Of a DNA stretch of 64,000 nucleotides, positions 62,823 to 64,000 are shown piece by piece. Made by a program: the position numbers and the translations under genes. A model generated the notes under the pieces. It was not told the origin of the DNA, did not search any database, and worked only from the letters and a program-made list of their open reading frames with translations. The stretch comes from Pectobacterium polonicum. Its GTDB lineage: Bacteria; Pseudomonadota; Gammaproteobacteria; Enterobacterales; Enterobacteriaceae. The stretch's first letter is position 1. Every line of letters begins with the position of its first letter. Location: assembly GCF_005497185.1 (NCBI RefSeq), contig NZ_RJTN01000003.1:248001-312000 (forward strand), read 5' to 3'.

Positions 62823-63962
62823 ATGTCATACCCCTACGATCTCAACGAATTAGCGCAACACATCAAACAATGGGGACAGGCATTGGGATTCCAGCAGGTC
62901 GGCATCTGCGACACCGATTTGTCCGCAGAAGAGCCTCGACTTCAGGATTGGCTGGATAAGCAATACCACGGGGAAATGGACTGGATGGCACGCCACGGTA
63001 TGCTGCGGGCACGGCCGCATGAGCTGTTGCCCGGTACGCTGCGCGTCATTAGCGTTCGTATGAATTATCTTCCCGCCAAAGCCGCGTTTGCCAGTACTTT
63101 AAAGAATCCAGAACTCGGCTACGTCAGCCGTTATGCACTAGGCCGTGATTACCACAAGCTGTTACGCCAGCGTTTAAAGAAGCTTGGCGATCAGATTCAG
63201 GAATACTGTGGTGAATTGAATTTTCGCCCATTCGTCGATTCCGCTCCCATTATGGAGCGCCCTTTGGCTGCGAAAGCCGGGCTTGGCTGGGTTGGTAAAC
63301 ACTCACTAATTTTAAACAGAGAAGCGGGGTCCTGGTTCTTTCTTGGTGAACTGCTGATCGATCTGCCTCTCCCCGTCGATCGGCCACAAGAAGAACAGTG
63401 CGGTCGCTGTGTCGCCTGTATGACCACCTGCCCAACTGGCGCGATTGTTGCCCCTTACACCGTTGATGCCCGCCGCTGCATTTCCTATCTAACCATCGAA
63501 TTGGAAGGCCCGATACCTGAAGAATTCCGTCCACTGATGGGCAATCGCATCTATGGCTGCGACGACTGTCAGCTTATTTGCCCGTGGAATCGCTTTTCAC
63601 AACTTACCGACGAGACTGATTTCAGCCCGCGTGCCGCGCTGCACACACCGGAGCTGCTGGCGCTATTCGGCTGGAATGAAGAGAAATTTCTACGAATTAC
63701 GGAAGGATCGCCGATCCGGCGTATCGGTCATCTCCGCTGGCTACGCAATATTGCCGTCGCCCTGGGGAATGCTCCCTATCAGGATAATATCGTATTAGCA
63801 CTACAAACCCGCCTAGGTGAAAGCGAACTGTTGGATGAACATATTCACTGGGCGATTCGGCAGCAGCTAGCACGCCGCGCATCATTGGAAATTGACGTCC
63901 AATCCACACAGAAAAAACGACTCATCCGTGCAGTGGAGAAAGGATTACCGCGCGATGCATGA
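62823..63962 (+). CDS. queG: Epoxyqueuosine reductase QueG
   Basis: This 379-residue cobalamin- and iron-sulphur-dependent enzyme performs the last step of queuosine synthesis in tRNA. The N-terminal cobalamin domain has DSAPIMERPLAAKAGLGWVGKHS, and two 4Fe-4S motifs are CGRCVACMTTCPTGAI (about 197) and CDDCQLICPWN (about 247). It is divergent from nnr, as in E. coli. It ends 38 bases before the end of the window. Confidence 0.96.
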   Translation: MSYPYDLNELAQHIKQWGQALGFQQVGICDTDLSAEEPRLQDWLDKQYHGEMDWMARHGMLRARPHELLPGTLRVISVRMNYLPAKAAFASTLKNPELGYVSRYALGRDYHKLLRQRLKKLGDQIQEYCGELNFRPFVDSAPIMERPLAAKAGLGWVGKHSLILNREAGSWFFLGELLIDLPLPVDRPQEEQCGRCVACMTTCPTGAIVAPYTVDARRCISYLTIELEGPIPEEFRPLMGNRIYGCDDCQLICPWNRFSQLTDETDFSPRAALHTPELLALFGWNEEKFLRITEGSPIRRIGHLRWLRNIAVALGNAPYQDNIVLALQTRLGESELLDEHIHWAIRQQLARRASLEIDVQSTQKKRLIRAVEKGLPRDA

Positions 63963-64000
63963 GCGGCTAAAACCGTTGCCATCAGTTTGCCGTATGCGCT

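Overview
The window reads as chromosomal DNA of a soft-rot enterobacterium, most likely Pectobacterium. Most proteins align by eye over nearly their full length with Escherichia coli housekeeping proteins (EttA, SpeA, PurA, YiaK, YiaJ), yet the gene order, the short palindromic repeats and a plant-sugar-acid catabolic block are not E. coli-like. The genus is inference; enterobacterial membership is near certain. I see no tRNA, rRNA, CRISPR array, integrase, transposase or prophage gene.

Layout. (1) 1-7.7 kb: arcA (3' end), creA, rob, gpmB, yjjX, trpR, slt, ettA, the E. coli order of this region but without creBCD between creA and arcA. (2) 7.8-11.8 kb: accessory genes, namely a chemoreceptor with a FliA-type promoter and a divergent LysR regulator/oxidoreductase pair. 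(3) 11.8-16.8 kb: serA, rpiA, argP, yggE, argO. (4) 16.9-29.8 kb: the most interesting part, a sugar-acid island between argO and mscS. (5) 29.8-37.7 kb: mscS, fbaA, pgk, epd, tktA, loiP. (6) 37.7-39.0 kb: an AT-rich segment with an orphan LuxR-type regulator where E. coli has speB. (7) 39.0-47.3 kb: speA, metK, sprT, endA, rsmE, gshB, yqgE, ruvX. (8) 47.5-50.0 kb: divergent fbp and mpl. (9) 50.1-64 kb: purA, yjeT, hflC, hflK, hflX, hfq, miaA, mutL, amiB, tsaE, nnr and divergent queG. Relative to E. coli, blocks from separate map positions are joined at ettA|serA, ruvX|fbp and mpl|purA.

The island carries the IclR-type repressor YiaJ, a three-gene ABC sugar importer plus an SMP-30 family lactonase, and then yiaK, yiaL, an MFS transporter, lyxK, yiaQ, yiaR and yiaS. 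From the known family activities, YiaK reduces 2,3-diketo-L-gulonate, LyxK phosphorylates the 3-keto product, YiaQ decarboxylates it to L-xylulose 5-phosphate, and YiaR and YiaS convert that to D-xylulose 5-phosphate. A lactonase co-regulated with these genes suggests that a lactone such as dehydroascorbate, abundant in plant tissue, is the true input. The key sequence observation is that about 150 bp of control region upstream of the ABC operon (about 17892-18040) recurs colinearly upstream of yiaK (about 22979-23128). It includes a 33-bp operator identical at 28 positions and a CRP-like half-site at matching distance. One repressor therefore probably controls both transcription units.

Other regulatory signals include a TrpR operator before trpR, Met boxes before metK, many intrinsic terminators, a 196-bp hairpin-rich repeat before ettA, and a 219-bp element with palindromic ends after metK.
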